The notes beneath the pieces are model-generated. The model ran no database searches and was not told the origin of the DNA. It saw only the letters and a program-made list of their open reading frames with translations. This document shows positions 36,638 to 45,328 of a stretch of DNA of 64,000 nt, in pieces. The position numbers were made by a program, and so were the translations under genes. Location of the stretch: the NCBI GenBank assembly GCA_003963365.1, contig RXJG01000004.1, positions 1,030,948 to 1,094,947 of the forward strand, read 5' to 3'. Position 1 is the stretch's first letter; every line of letters begins with the position of its first letter. The stretch is from Sphingobacteriales bacterium. GTDB taxonomy: Bacteria > Bacteroidota > Bacteroidia > Chitinophagales > Chitinophagaceae.

Positions 36638-38056
36638 ATGAGTGAACAAACCAATTTTAAGCCCACCCTGGGATTGCTGGATGCCACTATGATTGTTGCC
36701 GGTTCCATGATTGGTTCCGGTATTTTTATTGTAAGCGCTGATATTACCCGTAATGTAGGCAGCGCCGGCTGGTTAATTGCTGTATGGCTTATTACCGGCT
36801 TTATGACATTAACTGCCGCTGTTAGTTATGGTGAGCTTAGTGCCATGTATCCTAAAGCTGGCGGACAATATGTTTATTTGAAAGAAGCATTTAATCCTTT
36901 AGCAGGATTTTTATACGGCTGGAGTTTTTTTGCAGTGATACAAACGGCAACGATTGCTGCCGTGGGAGTAGCCTTCTCCAAATTTGCCGGATACTTTTTT
37001 CATGTATTAGAATTAAAAGATGAAAATATATTAATGCAGATTGGTGCATTTAAATTATATCCTGCACAGTTAGTATCAATTTTACTGATCATTTTCCTTA
37101 CTTATATCAATACAAAAGGTGTAAAGGGTGGTAAAATCATTCAAACCACTTTTACCTTAACCAAACTGGTTTCATTGTTCGGTCTGATCGTGTTTGGTTT
37201 TTTATTGGCTGCAAAAAAAGATACCTGGGATGCTAACTGGACCAATGCCTGGAATATGCATTCCATTGCACCAGACGGTACCGTTACAGGATTAACTGGC
37301 TCGGCTATATTAGGGGCAATTGCTGCGGCTATGGTTGGATCAATTTTCAGCAGTGATTCGTGGAATAATGTAACCTTTATTGCCGGTGAAATTAAAAACC
37401 CAAAACGCAATATTGGGTTAAGTCTTTTCCTTGGAACAATGATCGTAACCATCATTTACATCACAGCCAACCTGATGTATGTAAGTGTGATGCCATTACA
37501 TGATATTGCTTTTGCACCACAGGACAGGGTTGCTGTTGCTGCCAGTAATGTGATCTTTGGTAATGTTGGAACTTATGTAATTGCTGTAATGATCATGATC
37601 TCTACCTTTGGTTGTAATAATGGTTTGATATTAGCCGGTGCAAGAGTGTACTATACGATGGCGAAAGACGGATTGTTTTTCAGGCAAGCCGGGCACTTGA
37701 ATAAAAATGCTGTTCCGCAATGGGCATTATGGGCACAATGTATTCTTGCTTCTGTGCTTTGTTTAAGTGGACGTTACGGAGATTTGTTAGATATGGTTTC
37801 ATTTGTAGTTGTGATTTTTTATGCATTAACCATCATTGGTATTTTTGTCCTGAGAAAGAAACAACCCAATGCAGAAAGACCATACAGGGCATTTGGCTAT
37901 CCTGTATTGCCGGTTATTTATATTATTTTGGGAATTGTATTTTGTGTGTTTCTTATTAAAATGAAGCCGGTATATGCCGGAGCAGGATTGATTATTGTTT
38001 TGTTAGGATTGCCACTATATTATATTGCTGTTGCCAATAAGAAAAAAGAAAACTAA
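36638..38056 (+). CDS. APC-family amino acid permease
   Basis: A 472-residue inner-membrane transporter with about 12 spans. The motif GSMIGSGIFIVSADI in span 1 is the APC substrate-binding signature, and GGQYVYLKEAFNPLAGFLYGW follows. It most resembles the amino-acid exchanger branch (LAT/APA type). ATG 36638 is the start; the next in-frame ATG would remove the first helix. The start lies directly after a terminator with no room for a normal leader, so expression must come from read-through or from a weak TATCTTCA box at 36603-36610. The heptose kinase gene follows one base after its stop. Confidence 0.92.
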   Translation: MSEQTNFKPTLGLLDATMIVAGSMIGSGIFIVSADITRNVGSAGWLIAVWLITGFMTLTAAVSYGELSAMYPKAGGQYVYLKEAFNPLAGFLYGWSFFAVIQTATIAAVGVAFSKFAGYFFHVLELKDENILMQIGAFKLYPAQLVSILLIIFLTYINTKGVKGGKIIQTTFTLTKLVSLFGLIVFGFLLAAKKDTWDANWTNAWNMHSIAPDGTVTGLTGSAILGAIAAAMVGSIFSSDSWNNVTFIAGEIKNPKRNIGLSLFLGTMIVTIIYITANLMYVSVMPLHDIAFAPQDRVAVAASNVIFGNVGTYVIAVMIMISTFGCNNGLILAGARVYYTMAKDGLFFRQAGHLNKNAVPQWALWAQCILASVLCLSGRYGDLLDMVSFVVVIFYALTIIGIFVLRKKQPNAERPYRAFGYPVLPVIYIILGIVFCVFLIKMKPVYAGAGLIIVLLGLPLYYIAVANKKKEN

Positions 38057-38057
38057 A

Positions 38058-39053
38058 ATGGCTGTTATTGATTTTGATAAACTTTTCTCTTCTTTTGCTG
38101 GTATTAAAGTAGCCGTGATTGGAGATGTGATGCTTGACTCCTACATGTGGGGTAAAGTAGAACGTATTTCACCGGAAGCACCCGTGCCTATTGTTTCATT
38201 ACAGAAGAAAGAGTATCGCATTGGGGGTGCCGGTAATGTTGCGTTGAACCTCCGTTCATTGCAGGCGAATGTATCAGTACTATCGGTTATCGGTAATGAT
38301 GATGATGGTGCTGTCTTAAAGAAGCTGTTTGGGGAAAATAACATTAATACGGAATTTTTATTAACAAGCAGCAACCGCATTACCACTAATAAAACCCGCA
38401 TCATCAGCCGTAACCAGCAAATGATGCGTTTGGATAGTGAGGTAACAAATGATTTAGGCTATGAAGATGAGAACCGGCTCATTCTTGCCATGCAACAGTT
38501 TATTGCGCAGGAGAAGCCACAGGTAGTAATATTTGAAGATTATAACAAAGGGGTAATTACGGAATTAGTGATTCAAAAAACAACCGGTCTTTGTAAACAT
38601 CATAATATCATTACCACGGTTGACCCCAAACGAAAAAACTTCTTTAGTTATACTGGTGTAGATATTTTCAAACCAAATTTAAAGGAAGTAAAAGAAGGAT
38701 TGAATGTGTTGGAAGATGGGGTGGGAGATGAGTTGCTGAACCAAATTCACCGGCAGTTAAAAGAAAAACTGCAGCATCATATTTCATTTATTACGTTATC
38801 GGAACATGGCGTTTTTTATGCAGATGATAAAAATCACCATATTATTCCGTCGCACCTCAGAAATATTGCTGATGTAAGCGGCGCTGGTGATACAGTAATT
38901 GCAGTGGCATCATTAGTGTATGCCGCCACAAAAGATGTATCGTTAATGGCGGAAGTTGCTAATATTGCCGGCGGATTGGTGTGCGAAGAAGTAGGTACCG
39001 CCGCCATCAACAAAGAAAAACTGCTGGCAGAATGCAGGCAGTTGATTAAATAA
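38058..39053 (+). CDS. D-glycero-beta-D-manno-heptose-7-phosphate kinase (HldE/RfaE kinase domain)
   Basis: A 331-residue PfkB-family kinase of the ADP-heptose pathway for lipopolysaccharide core. ATG 38058 is chosen; an earlier in-frame TTG lies inside the permease gene. MLDSYMWGKVERISPEAPVPIV, GGAGNVALNLRSL, NKTRIISRNQQMMRLD, and the anion-hole motif DVSGAGDTVIAV fit the RfaE kinase domain. The nucleotidyltransferase half is absent and must be a separate gene elsewhere, as in other split systems. It is one base behind the permease gene, probably one transcript. Confidence 0.9.
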   Translation: MAVIDFDKLFSSFAGIKVAVIGDVMLDSYMWGKVERISPEAPVPIVSLQKKEYRIGGAGNVALNLRSLQANVSVLSVIGNDDDGAVLKKLFGENNINTEFLLTSSNRITTNKTRIISRNQQMMRLDSEVTNDLGYEDENRLILAMQQFIAQEKPQVVIFEDYNKGVITELVIQKTTGLCKHHNIITTVDPKRKNFFSYTGVDIFKPNLKEVKEGLNVLEDGVGDELLNQIHRQLKEKLQHHISFITLSEHGVFYADDKNHHIIPSHLRNIADVSGAGDTVIAVASLVYAATKDVSLMAEVANIAGGLVCEEVGTAAINKEKLLAECRQLIK

Positions 39054-39067
39054 GTTCCCGATCTTCC

Positions 39068-39517
39068 TTACACATAAATGGAGCAATTAACCCATTCGGG
39101 GTCAAAATCGGCATTATATTTTTTATAGAAATTTATGGCCGGTTCATTCCATTCTAATACCTGCCATACAATACGGTTGAATTTTTTTTCTTTCGCTTCT
39201 TCAATCAGCCTGTCAAATAATAATTTACCTAATTTCCTGCCACGCATGGCTTCTGTAACTATTATATCTTCCAGGTACATGGCCTGCCCTTTCCAGGTGG
39301 AATAGCGGATGTAATACAAAGCAAAACCCTGAATTATTCCATCCACTTCGGCAACAAATGACCACCATACAGGATTCTTTCCAAAACCACTTTCAGTAAA
39401 ATGTTCCAGTGACACTGTTACTTCATCAGGCGCTTTCTCATACAAAGCCAGTTCTTTTACCAATTCTAATAATCTTGAACAATCTTCCTTTACTGCTCTC
39501 CGGATATTAATTTTCAT
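39068..39517 (-). CDS. GNAT N-acetyltransferase, diamine acetyltransferase-like
   Basis: A 149-residue acetyl-CoA-dependent transferase. IRRAVKEDCSRLLELVKELALYEK opens the fold; YLEDIIVTEAMRGRKLGKLLF carries the acetyl-CoA pyrophosphate loop (R-G-R-K-L-G). W-E-N-P-like WNEPAINFYKKYNA follows. The KELALYEK, AMYLEDIIV and WQVLEWNEPAI segments match the spermidine/spermine and thialysine acetyltransferase subgroup. The substrate is probably a polyamine or a lysine analogue; not certain. Convergent with the heptose kinase gene, with 14 bases between and no clear terminator. Confidence 0.85.
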   Translation of the reverse strand: MKINIRRAVKEDCSRLLELVKELALYEKAPDEVTVSLEHFTESGFGKNPVWWSFVAEVDGIIQGFALYYIRYSTWKGQAMYLEDIIVTEAMRGRKLGKLLFDRLIEEAKEKKFNRIVWQVLEWNEPAINFYKKYNADFDPEWVNCSIYV

Positions 39518-39540
39518 TAGTAGTGATTCATTATTAATTT

Positions 39541-41217
39541 TTAATTCTTCATTTTATAACCCGGCCCCTTCACAAACCTGCCGCCAGTTTTACCCGTATG
39601 CTCTCCGTCCTTCAGCATTTGAACTCCATTTACAAAAACATGAATCATTCCTTCGGAGTATTGGTGTGGTTTATCAAAGGTAGCATTGTCTTTTACTTTA
39701 GCCGGATCAAATACAACGATGTCAGCATAATTTCCCACTTTCAGTTCTCCACGTTTTTGAAGTTTCAAATGTTTACATGGCAAATTAGCTAATTTATAAA
39801 TGGCCATTGGTAATGAAACAACTTTTTCATCACGACTGTATTTGCCCAACACTCTTGCAAAATTTCCATAAGCCCTGGGATGTGCATTAGATTTTAAGAA
39901 AACTCCTTCAGTTGTATAGGAACCTTCGTCACTGCCAAAGCTAACCCATGGTAATGCTACTTGTTTTTTTACATTGTCTTCTGTCATTAAGAAATAAGCA
40001 ACTCCCACTCTGGTACTGTCTCCAATGATCAAATCCATGGCAGCATCTTCAGGTGTTTTTCCCATCAGCTTTGCTGCTTCTGCTAATGTTTTGCCGGTGT
40101 ATTTTTTTAATGAATCCTGTTTGAACGCCAACAATAAAACATGCTCAGCACCACCGGCGCCGTAATAAAGATTTTCCCAATCCGTTGCATTAGTGTTCAT
40201 AGCCTTTTTCATAGAAGCCCGGATTTTTGGATCCATCAATCTCTCCCGCAGTTTACCAAATCCACCATCCTGTAAAGTAGGAGGAAATGCGGAGGTCATT
40301 CCCGTTGCACCTGCCACATACGTGTACATATCTGCTATTACATCCTGTCCTTCTTTTCTTGCTCTTTCCACTCTTTTAATTACGCTATCCATTTTATACC
40401 AGTTGTCTTTTCCTGCTGCTTTGAGATGATGAATATCAGCCGGAATATTTGCTTCTTTGGATATTGTAATTAATTCTTCCACTGCTTCCCACAGTTTATT
40501 TCCTTCACTGCGCATATGACTGCTGTATGTGCCGCCATATTTTGATGCTTCTTTTGATAATTCAATTAATTCATCTGTTTTGGCAAATGTTGCAGGTGGA
40601 TATATCAATGCATCCGTAACACCTAATGCACCTTCTTCCATTGCCTGCCTCACTAATAATTTCATACTCTCGAGTTGAGCCGGACTGGGAGCTACATTAT
40701 CTTCTCCTAACACATAAACTCTTACTATATCTGTTCCTACAAAGGAGGCAATGTTTGGTGATATGCCTTTCTTTTCCAAAAAGTTCATGTATTCTCCCAA
40801 TGTATTCCATTCCACTTTGTATTTAATATCGCCCTGGCCGTTCTGTTGCATGGTTTTCATTTTTGCATTGAGCGGCGCCATACTTGATTCGCAAAATATT
40901 TCGGTAGTTACACCCTGGCGTATATCACTTTGTCCTCTTCCATCCTGTATCAATGTTTCTTCTGAATGTCCCATCATATTGATAAAGCCGGGGGAAACAG
41001 CATTTCCTTTTGCATCGATTTCATTAGCGGAAGTTGCATTTGACAAATCTCCAATAAAAGCAATTGTATCGTTTTGAATAGCGATATCACCTTTGTAGGG
41101 CTCCCCTCCATTACCATCATAGATCATTCCATTACGGATAATGGTATCGTACTGTTGTTTTTGTTTACAGGAAACGAAAATTAAAATGGCAGCAATGCAA
41201 ACAATAAAATAGCGCAT
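39541..41217 (-). CDS. Lipoprotein amidohydrolase, D-aminoacylase family (altered metal motif)
   Basis: A 558-residue exported enzyme, signal peptide with lipobox Cys17 (IFVSC). The N-acyl-D-amino-acid deacylase fold is visible: IIRNGMIYDGNG, then a metal region PGFINMMGHSEETL, His in SSHMRSEG and DIHHLKAAG, Asp in SFGSDEGS, and a C-terminal KVGNYADIVVFDPAKVKD. Where the family has a D-x-H-x-H motif, this protein has N80-x-M82-x-H84, so the first metal His is missing; the paralogue downstream keeps it. It may use a single metal ion or a different reaction. First of three same-strand exported hydrolases. Confidence 0.85.
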   Translation of the reverse strand: MRYFIVCIAAILIFVSCKQKQQYDTIIRNGMIYDGNGGEPYKGDIAIQNDTIAFIGDLSNATSANEIDAKGNAVSPGFINMMGHSEETLIQDGRGQSDIRQGVTTEIFCESSMAPLNAKMKTMQQNGQGDIKYKVEWNTLGEYMNFLEKKGISPNIASFVGTDIVRVYVLGEDNVAPSPAQLESMKLLVRQAMEEGALGVTDALIYPPATFAKTDELIELSKEASKYGGTYSSHMRSEGNKLWEAVEELITISKEANIPADIHHLKAAGKDNWYKMDSVIKRVERARKEGQDVIADMYTYVAGATGMTSAFPPTLQDGGFGKLRERLMDPKIRASMKKAMNTNATDWENLYYGAGGAEHVLLLAFKQDSLKKYTGKTLAEAAKLMGKTPEDAAMDLIIGDSTRVGVAYFLMTEDNVKKQVALPWVSFGSDEGSYTTEGVFLKSNAHPRAYGNFARVLGKYSRDEKVVSLPMAIYKLANLPCKHLKLQKRGELKVGNYADIVVFDPAKVKDNATFDKPHQYSEGMIHVFVNGVQMLKDGEHTGKTGGRFVKGPGYKMKN

Positions 41218-41241
41218 AAGCAGAGTTTTTAGTGTGGATGT

Positions 41242-42780
41242 TTATTGACGTTTTATGATTTTACCTGGTAATGCCCCGGTTGTTTTTTTATTTTGATAAA
41301 CTAGTTTTCCATTCACCAGTACCCATTCTATTCCTGTTGATGTTTTATGTGGTTCTGCAATGGTTGCTTCATCTTTCACTGTCGCGGGATCAAAGATTAC
41401 AATATCAGCATAATAACCTGTTTTCAATAAACCTCTGTTCTTAATGTTAAGATTTTTTGCTGTAAGAGCAGTCATTTTGTAAATAGCCTGCTGCAATGTT
41501 AAGGCCTTTTCTTCTCTCACATATTTACCCAGCACCCTGGTAAAAGCGCCGTAACCTCTTGGATGTGTACCCTGACTGGAGCCATCCGAGCAGATACAGG
41601 TATAAGGCCATTGCATCAGTTTCTTAATATCATTTTCATCCATTGAAGTAGCCATAATATTTTCCCGGCATTCTTTATTGTTCTTCTTCTCCCATGCATC
41701 AATTCTTGCAATTAATTCAACCAGCATTTTTGCGGGAGGTTTGGCTTCAATTTTAGCAATCTGTGCAATGGTTTTACCGGCATATTCCGGCTGCACTTCA
41801 TAGGAACCTAATATAATGTCATCAGGTAAAGTGATCTGTGTTAAGATCAGTTCAGCTTCTTTTTCATCACTAAAGTTTCTATCCGGGAATAACACTTTTA
41901 TAGTACTATTCCAGTAGGTATAAGGATAAATATCAGCAGTAATATCAATCCCATTTTTTCTAGTTGCATCCAATATAGCAATGAGGCTGTCTGCTTTACC
42001 CCAAATATTATGCATGGCTAATTTAACATGACTTATTTGCACAGGAATTTTAGCTTCTTTGCCAATAGTGATGATCTCCTCTATCGCTTTCCAGAAATAA
42101 CGGTCTTCACTTCTTACATGGCTGATGTATCTTCCACCATATGGTGCAACAACTTTAGATAGTTCTAACACTTCATCATTGGCAGAATAAATTCCCGGAT
42201 CATATTCTAATCCCGTTGAAAATCCTAATGCACCTGCTTCCATATCCTGCTTCACCATTGCTTTCATTTTTTCTAATTCCTCAGGTGTTGCTTTGCGTTT
42301 GAAATTTTTGCCTAAAACAGAATCACGAATAGTATTATGACCACTATATGATGCAATGTTTACTGCTGAGGGATTTACTTCCATCTTTTTAAAGAAGTCA
42401 GCTAAAGGAAAATTAGAGCCACCATCCTGGCCAATAACAATGGTACTGATACCCTGGCTTACCACCGCTTCCATATCACGATGGTTATCTATATTGCCGG
42501 CATGATGGCTATGTGCATCAATAAAACCCGGAGCCACCGCTTTGCCATTAGCATTAATTTCATTTTTTGCTGAAGCATTGGAAAGATCACCGATAAACGC
42601 AATAGTATCATTAATAATTCCGATGTCTGCTTTAACAGCATCATTACCGCTGCCATCGTACACTATTCCATTGCGGATAATAGTATCGTACGATTGTTTT
42701 TTATTGCAGGAAGATAAAAAGATAATTGCGAACAAACCCGTTAAGGTAATTACCCTGGTTACAGATTTTAATATTAACAT
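41242..42780 (-). CDS. Lipoprotein amidohydrolase, D-aminoacylase family
   Basis: A 512-residue paralogue of the neighbouring gene, 24 bases from it. Lipobox Cys25 (FLSSC). IIRNGIVYDGSG, GFIDAHSHH with metal ligands His90 and His92, VSQGISTIVIGQDGG, SHVRSED, QISHVKLA, the catalytic Asp in CICSDGSS, and GYYADIVIFDPATVKD. It should remove acyl groups from N-acyl-D-amino acids or cleave related amide bonds outside the cytoplasm. The Cys that bridges the two metals in the best studied D-aminoacylase appears to be Asp here. Confidence 0.87.
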   Translation of the reverse strand: MLILKSVTRVITLTGLFAIIFLSSCNKKQSYDTIIRNGIVYDGSGNDAVKADIGIINDTIAFIGDLSNASAKNEINANGKAVAPGFIDAHSHHAGNIDNHRDMEAVVSQGISTIVIGQDGGSNFPLADFFKKMEVNPSAVNIASYSGHNTIRDSVLGKNFKRKATPEELEKMKAMVKQDMEAGALGFSTGLEYDPGIYSANDEVLELSKVVAPYGGRYISHVRSEDRYFWKAIEEIITIGKEAKIPVQISHVKLAMHNIWGKADSLIAILDATRKNGIDITADIYPYTYWNSTIKVLFPDRNFSDEKEAELILTQITLPDDIILGSYEVQPEYAGKTIAQIAKIEAKPPAKMLVELIARIDAWEKKNNKECRENIMATSMDENDIKKLMQWPYTCICSDGSSQGTHPRGYGAFTRVLGKYVREEKALTLQQAIYKMTALTAKNLNIKNRGLLKTGYYADIVIFDPATVKDEATIAEPHKTSTGIEWVLVNGKLVYQNKKTTGALPGKIIKRQ

Positions 42781-42791
42781 ACACCGTTGTT

Positions 42792-44588
42792 CTATTTCTT
42801 TTTAATTGCTTTAAATGTTCCGTTGGGCTGAATAAAATAAGCGGTATTGTAAGCGCCTTTATCATCTGCTTCAAACCTTACACTAAAACCATTGAGTATT
42901 TTGAAATTGAATTCATCTTTTTTTACCGGCACCAGCTCATAATCTGGCTGACCGGCTATAGAGGCCCATAATACGCCTTCGCCTCTTACATCAAACTTTA
43001 TGGTTTGCGGACCTAACTCAAATATGCCTGTATATTTTGCTAATTCAGCTTTATCAATTTTTATTTCTTTTATTTCTTTTTTGAAAACGATTGGATTAAC
43101 TGCCGGTTCCAGGGTAACTGCTATGGATTCAATTTCTCCCTTGAGGTTAGTGTTAAAATCAATTTTTGTAGCATCTTCCTCATCTGCATCCAATCCTTCA
43201 TTGGTAGGGTAGGCATTAAAAATGTCATAGTGATAATGTTTTAACCTGAAGTTGAGTTGCCCATAATCAATTTGCAGATGATTGTCTTTTGTACTAACCA
43301 CTACTTTACCATATCCATCGTTCTTAAAGGTACCTTCGTACTCATTCAATGCATGAGATGGTTTTGTTCCCAGTTTTTGATTCGCACTATCGCTGTTCAT
43401 TCTTTCTTTGGCAGCTTTTTTAGCTTTGGCTGCATCATCTAACCGTTGCTGGTTCCAGTTACGGTAGGAAAGTCCTAACATTCTGTCGGCAATAAAATTT
43501 CTGATGATTGCGGGAACTGATGACCCATTTTGATTGGAAAGAATTACAATGCCAATGCTATCGCCGGGGAAAAGACAGGTACTGGCACTAAAACCATCTA
43601 TATTACCACCATGTTCAACACGGTAATGACTGCGATATGAAGTCAGCATCCACCCAAAGCCATAATTAGCAAAATTGACATCTGGATTTTGCTTATCCGG
43701 CAGCGAACCGGCTATTACCATTTGTGAACTCATAGCCTGTTGTACATGCATGGCAGGGATTACTTCTTTGTTATTAAACTTGCCACCATTAACCCATGTT
43801 ATTACCCAATTAGCCATTTCTTTTGGTGTTGAATTGATTGAACCGGCAGGGCCCATGGCATCAATGTTCATATATTTCATCCTTTTGATACTATCGTTCT
43901 TAACATTGTATCCAACAGAATGATCAGGATATTTTTCAAGATCGGTAATAGAGAGATTGGAATTTTTCATTTCCAGCGGATCAAATATTTTTTCTTTTAT
44001 GAGTGACTCCCACGATTTACCATAAAGTTTTTGGGCCAGCACACCCTGCGCCAGGAACATGAAGTTATTGTATTGCCAAATTTGCCGGAGTTCGGCAGAA
44101 GGTTCAAAAAAACGAATAGCGTACAATAACGTATCACGGCTGGTAGATGAACCATACCAGGCAAGATCATGCCGTGGTAAACCTGTGCGATGACACATCA
44201 TGTCTCTTACAGTAACATGCGCTGTTAAATTTTCTTTAGAAAATTTTAATTCAGGTAAATAGTCAGTAACCGGTTTATCAATATCAAGTTTACCATCTTT
44301 AACCGCCAAACCTAATAAGGAAGCAGTAAAGGCTTTAGTACAGGAGCCAATTGCAAATTGCGTATTTTCAGTTACGGGTATTTTATTTTCCACATCCCGG
44401 TAGCCAAAACCACCTGTATAAACTATTTTATTCTTCTCTACTACAGCAATACCAACACCGGCCGCATGCCAGTCTTTTAAAACTTTTGTTACAAAGGTGT
44501 CGAGACCCGCTAATCTTTTATCAGTTGGTTTCTGGGCAAATGAAAATGCGGACCAAAAAAGAAGTGCAAAGACAAATAATTTTTTCAT
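42792..44588 (-). CDS. Serine hydrolase (class C beta-lactamase / D-aminopeptidase fold) with DUF3471
   Basis: A 598-residue exported protein, signal peptide 1-18 (SAFSFAQ). Penicillin-binding-type catalytic SxxK is S82-C-T-K85 (AIGSCTKAF); the Tyr motif is in IWQYNNFMFLAQG and the third motif in VEHGGNIDGF. A DUF3471 domain follows at about 390-490, then a C-terminal lipocalin-like beta domain. Members act as D-aminopeptidases, esterases or beta-lactamases; the two adjacent D-aminoacylase genes favour a D-peptide substrate, but that is inference. It is 12 bases from the next gene and is probably the first gene of that transcript. Confidence 0.87.
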   Translation of the reverse strand: MKKLFVFALLFWSAFSFAQKPTDKRLAGLDTFVTKVLKDWHAAGVGIAVVEKNKIVYTGGFGYRDVENKIPVTENTQFAIGSCTKAFTASLLGLAVKDGKLDIDKPVTDYLPELKFSKENLTAHVTVRDMMCHRTGLPRHDLAWYGSSTSRDTLLYAIRFFEPSAELRQIWQYNNFMFLAQGVLAQKLYGKSWESLIKEKIFDPLEMKNSNLSITDLEKYPDHSVGYNVKNDSIKRMKYMNIDAMGPAGSINSTPKEMANWVITWVNGGKFNNKEVIPAMHVQQAMSSQMVIAGSLPDKQNPDVNFANYGFGWMLTSYRSHYRVEHGGNIDGFSASTCLFPGDSIGIVILSNQNGSSVPAIIRNFIADRMLGLSYRNWNQQRLDDAAKAKKAAKERMNSDSANQKLGTKPSHALNEYEGTFKNDGYGKVVVSTKDNHLQIDYGQLNFRLKHYHYDIFNAYPTNEGLDADEEDATKIDFNTNLKGEIESIAVTLEPAVNPIVFKKEIKEIKIDKAELAKYTGIFELGPQTIKFDVRGEGVLWASIAGQPDYELVPVKKDEFNFKILNGFSVRFEADDKGAYNTAYFIQPNGTFKAIKKK

Positions 44589-44777
44589 GGTAAAAAATTG
44601 TTCAGTTAATGCTGAGGTTATTGAAAATGGAGGCTAAAAGATACGATAAAAACAATTTCACCCGCCAGCCGCCTGTAAAGATTTTGGGAATTTCCTGTTC
44701 AAAAGTTGCGAAGACTATCAACAGGTTTTTTTACAGGAATATTTAAATTGTGCCATAGCACTTAATCAATCTGTAAC

Positions 44778-45287
44778 ATGAAAGAACTTTTACAGCAATA
44801 TGCGGCTTTTAATCATTGGGCTAATGAAAAAATTACGGAAGTAATTTTAAAACTTGACGGGAATACCCAGCAACAAATTGTTGCCAGCAGTTTCCCTAAT
44901 TTATATGCCACCGTTCTTCATATATGGGATGCCGAAAGTGCGTGGTGGCAACGGATAAAACTATATGAAAAAATTGTTTTGCCCAGCGAAAATTTTAATC
45001 AGGGCATGCAGGAAGTTGTGAATGGTTTGCAGCAGCAGGATCGTTTATGGGAAGATTGGATAAGCAATGCAACCTTACCGGCACTGGAACATGTAGTGGC
45101 TTATCATAACAGTAAACGGGAACAATTTAAACAACCTGTATTCCAAATTATTCTTCATGTATTTAATCACTGTACTTACCACAGGGGGCAATTGGTTACC
45201 ATGTTAAGGGCTTTGGGTGTTGATAAAATTCCACCAATGGATTTTATAGTTTGGAGCAGAAAAAAATCACATGCTCATTACAAATGA
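44778..45287 (+). CDS. DinB-family protein
   Basis: A 169-residue four-helix-bundle protein. AAFNHWANEKITEVI carries the first metal His, LHIWDAESAWWQRI the second region, and VFNHCTYHRGQLVTML the His-x3-His signature of DinB/YfiT-like proteins that bind nickel or zinc. Many are thiol S-transferases (bacillithiol or similar); the real partner is unknown. Divergent from the serine hydrolase gene and followed by the M20 amidohydrolase. Confidence 0.86.
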   Translation: MKELLQQYAAFNHWANEKITEVILKLDGNTQQQIVASSFPNLYATVLHIWDAESAWWQRIKLYEKIVLPSENFNQGMQEVVNGLQQQDRLWEDWISNATLPALEHVVAYHNSKREQFKQPVFQIILHVFNHCTYHRGQLVTMLRALGVDKIPPMDFIVWSRKKSHAHYK

Positions 45288-45328
45288 GATAAGTAAGTTC
45301 ATATTATTATACCGTTTAAATTTTTGAA

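Noticed and set aside
39517-39540. Operon between the acetyltransferase and D-aminoacylase genes as a pathway
   Set aside because: The genes are on the same strand and close, but the substrates do not connect clearly and no shared signal is visible.
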